A DNA stretch of 5,686 nt from DASPRG01 sp963796125 (GTDB lineage Bacteria > Nitrospirota > Thermodesulfovibrionia > Thermodesulfovibrionales > SM23-35), in the NCBI GenBank assembly GCA_963796125.1, contig CAWCKM010000061.1, positions 1 to 5,686 on the forward strand. Reading direction: 5' to 3'. Both the position numbers and the translations under genes were made by a program. The notes below the pieces were generated by a model, which was not told the DNA's origin, did no database searches, and saw nothing but the letters and a program-made list of their open reading frames with translations. Below are positions 4,714-5,686 of the stretch, piece after piece (position 1 is the first letter of the stretch; each line of letters opens with the position of its first letter).

Positions 4714-5686
4714 ATGAATAACCGCTCTTTAATCACAATAGGGTTTTCTTCTCACAGGATTGAAATGATACCCTTCGCAAAAAGGCTCATGGAAGATCAT
4801 GATGTAATCATTACCGAAGAAGCCCCGGATCCAAAATTCTCAGCCATGCTCTTTAAAAAGATTTCCATTCATGAATATCTCAGTGATGTTGATTCAGGAT
4901 TTCCTGAATTTTCCCGACGCATGTGTAAACTCCTGCGGGAGTTATACCGGAAAGGGAAGGTCATCCTCCAGGTAGAGCCATATATGGAGAAGCTGACGAA
5001 TATACACGAGATGTTTTTTGCCGGCAAGCAACCATCAGATGTTCTCAAAATTCCAGGGCTGAGAGAAGTATATAAAGCAGAAAAGAACGCTACAGGCGCC
5101 CTGCTCCATTTTTATGAATCGTCCATGAAAAATTCCTTCCAAAACGTAGCTTGCTGCAGTGCAGAAATTTTGCCCGTGCTGATGCAGAAGAGGTTCCGCC
5201 TCCGTGACACGATGAGGGCTAAAGCAATCGCCAAGGTGTTGCCGGGAAAGAAAAGGGTCTATGTGGAAGCAGGTAGCAGTCCACACACATCTTGAAAAGG
5301 CCTCTCAGACAGACTATTGGGGACGACATATCAGATCGAATCGCTGATTCTTGCTAGAAACCTGTTGTGCAGAAGTTGACAGGGAAAGCACAGGTCCTCG
5401 CACCCGGCGATATTCTTACTGAACGGTATATTTCTCGCAAGAAGAGGAATGACGAGTTTGAGACTCTTCTATCAGCACGGTCTCTTATCTTTATCCAGCT
5501 TCTTGAGAAAGAAGAGATGACTCCCTCCAAAGCAGAGAAAACTCCACATATAAAAGATGAAATAAGAGCAACAGAAATAGTAAATAAACTTTTCCTTGAG
5601 CAATGTGAAGAGCTTTATAAGAAGATACGATTCAAAAGTCATGGGCAGGTCCTGGAGATAATTCAAGACTATCTGAAGATTACAAC
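4714..5686 (+). pseudogene. Conserved protein of unrecognised family, multiply frameshifted, cut by the right edge
   Basis: I do not recognise this family by name. ATG 4714 begins MNNRSLITIGFSSHRIEM, a short strand with a GFSSH motif, followed by IITEEAPDP, a helical region with VILQVEPY, and later FARADAEE, FRLRDTMRAKAIAKVLP, VYVEAG, AVHTHLEKA, FLLE, PVVQKLTGKAQVLAPGD and ILTERYISRKKRNDEFETLL. These run on in one frame past the edge at 5686. Joining them calls for about seven single-base shifts, near 5149, 5171, 5193, 5275, 5303, 5348 (a missing base) and 5360. The first three are all +1 and cancel, so the frame stays open to 5295 while residues at about 5149-5193 are wrong. The stretch 5303-5347 is the least certain. 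There is no signal peptide or membrane segment. The GFSSH and EAGAVH motifs faintly recall the TraB/ChaN type of fold, but that is speculation. Confidence 0.6.

Noticed and set aside
5355..5357. TAG in the last gene as a recoded codon or true stop
   Set aside because: Family-like sequence FLLE crosses this point in another frame and PVVQKLTGK resumes after one extra A, so the TAG lies in a non-coding frame.

Overview
The window (about 44% G+C by eye) looks like chromosomal DNA from an uncultivated anaerobic or microaerophilic bacterium. A Nitrospirota or deltaproteobacterial relative is my best guess, from the DUF362 plus polyferredoxin pair, the short 'GTCATTC...GAATGAC' palindromes and the arsenosugar-type radical SAM protein. 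That placement is inference only.

Layout. Positions 1-151 are an AT-rich leader with no gene. Positions 152-1124 (+) encode an ArsS-type radical SAM protein that appears to be a selenoprotein: a TGA stands where the family has its C-terminal Cys, reading continues to a second TGA at 1122-1124, and a SECIS-like hairpin lies just downstream. Converging on it with 9 nt between is a small SRPBCC-fold gene (1571-1134, -). Next is a MITE-like element (1650-1831) with terminal inverted repeats, a CTAA target duplication and a nested branched palindrome. Then come a membrane polyferredoxin (NapH-like half fused to a NapG/MauM-like half, 3413-1851, -) and a Tat-exported DUF362 protein (4453-3552, -), which probably form one redox operon. 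A divergent gene of unrecognised family (4714 to the right edge, +) closes the window. Two copies of one dispersed palindrome sit at 3460-3526 and 4604-4692.

The striking overall property is a high density of single-base indels in genes whose protein sequences are otherwise well conserved. By following family motifs across frames I find 2 in arsS, 2 mutually compensating ones hidden inside the polyferredoxin ORF, 5 in the DUF362 gene and about 7 in the last gene. I infer no nonsense substitution; every stop met is explained by a shift, or by Sec. Several shifts fall in short homopolymers. Uncorrected sequencing or assembly error explains this better than independent decay of four genes, but the sequence alone cannot settle it. 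Long open frames here therefore contain wrong-frame protein segments and should not be taken at face value.

Functionally, ArsS belongs to arsenosugar biosynthesis. The DUF362 and polyferredoxin pair looks like a membrane electron-transfer module facing the periplasm. The SRPBCC protein and the last protein have no assignable role.
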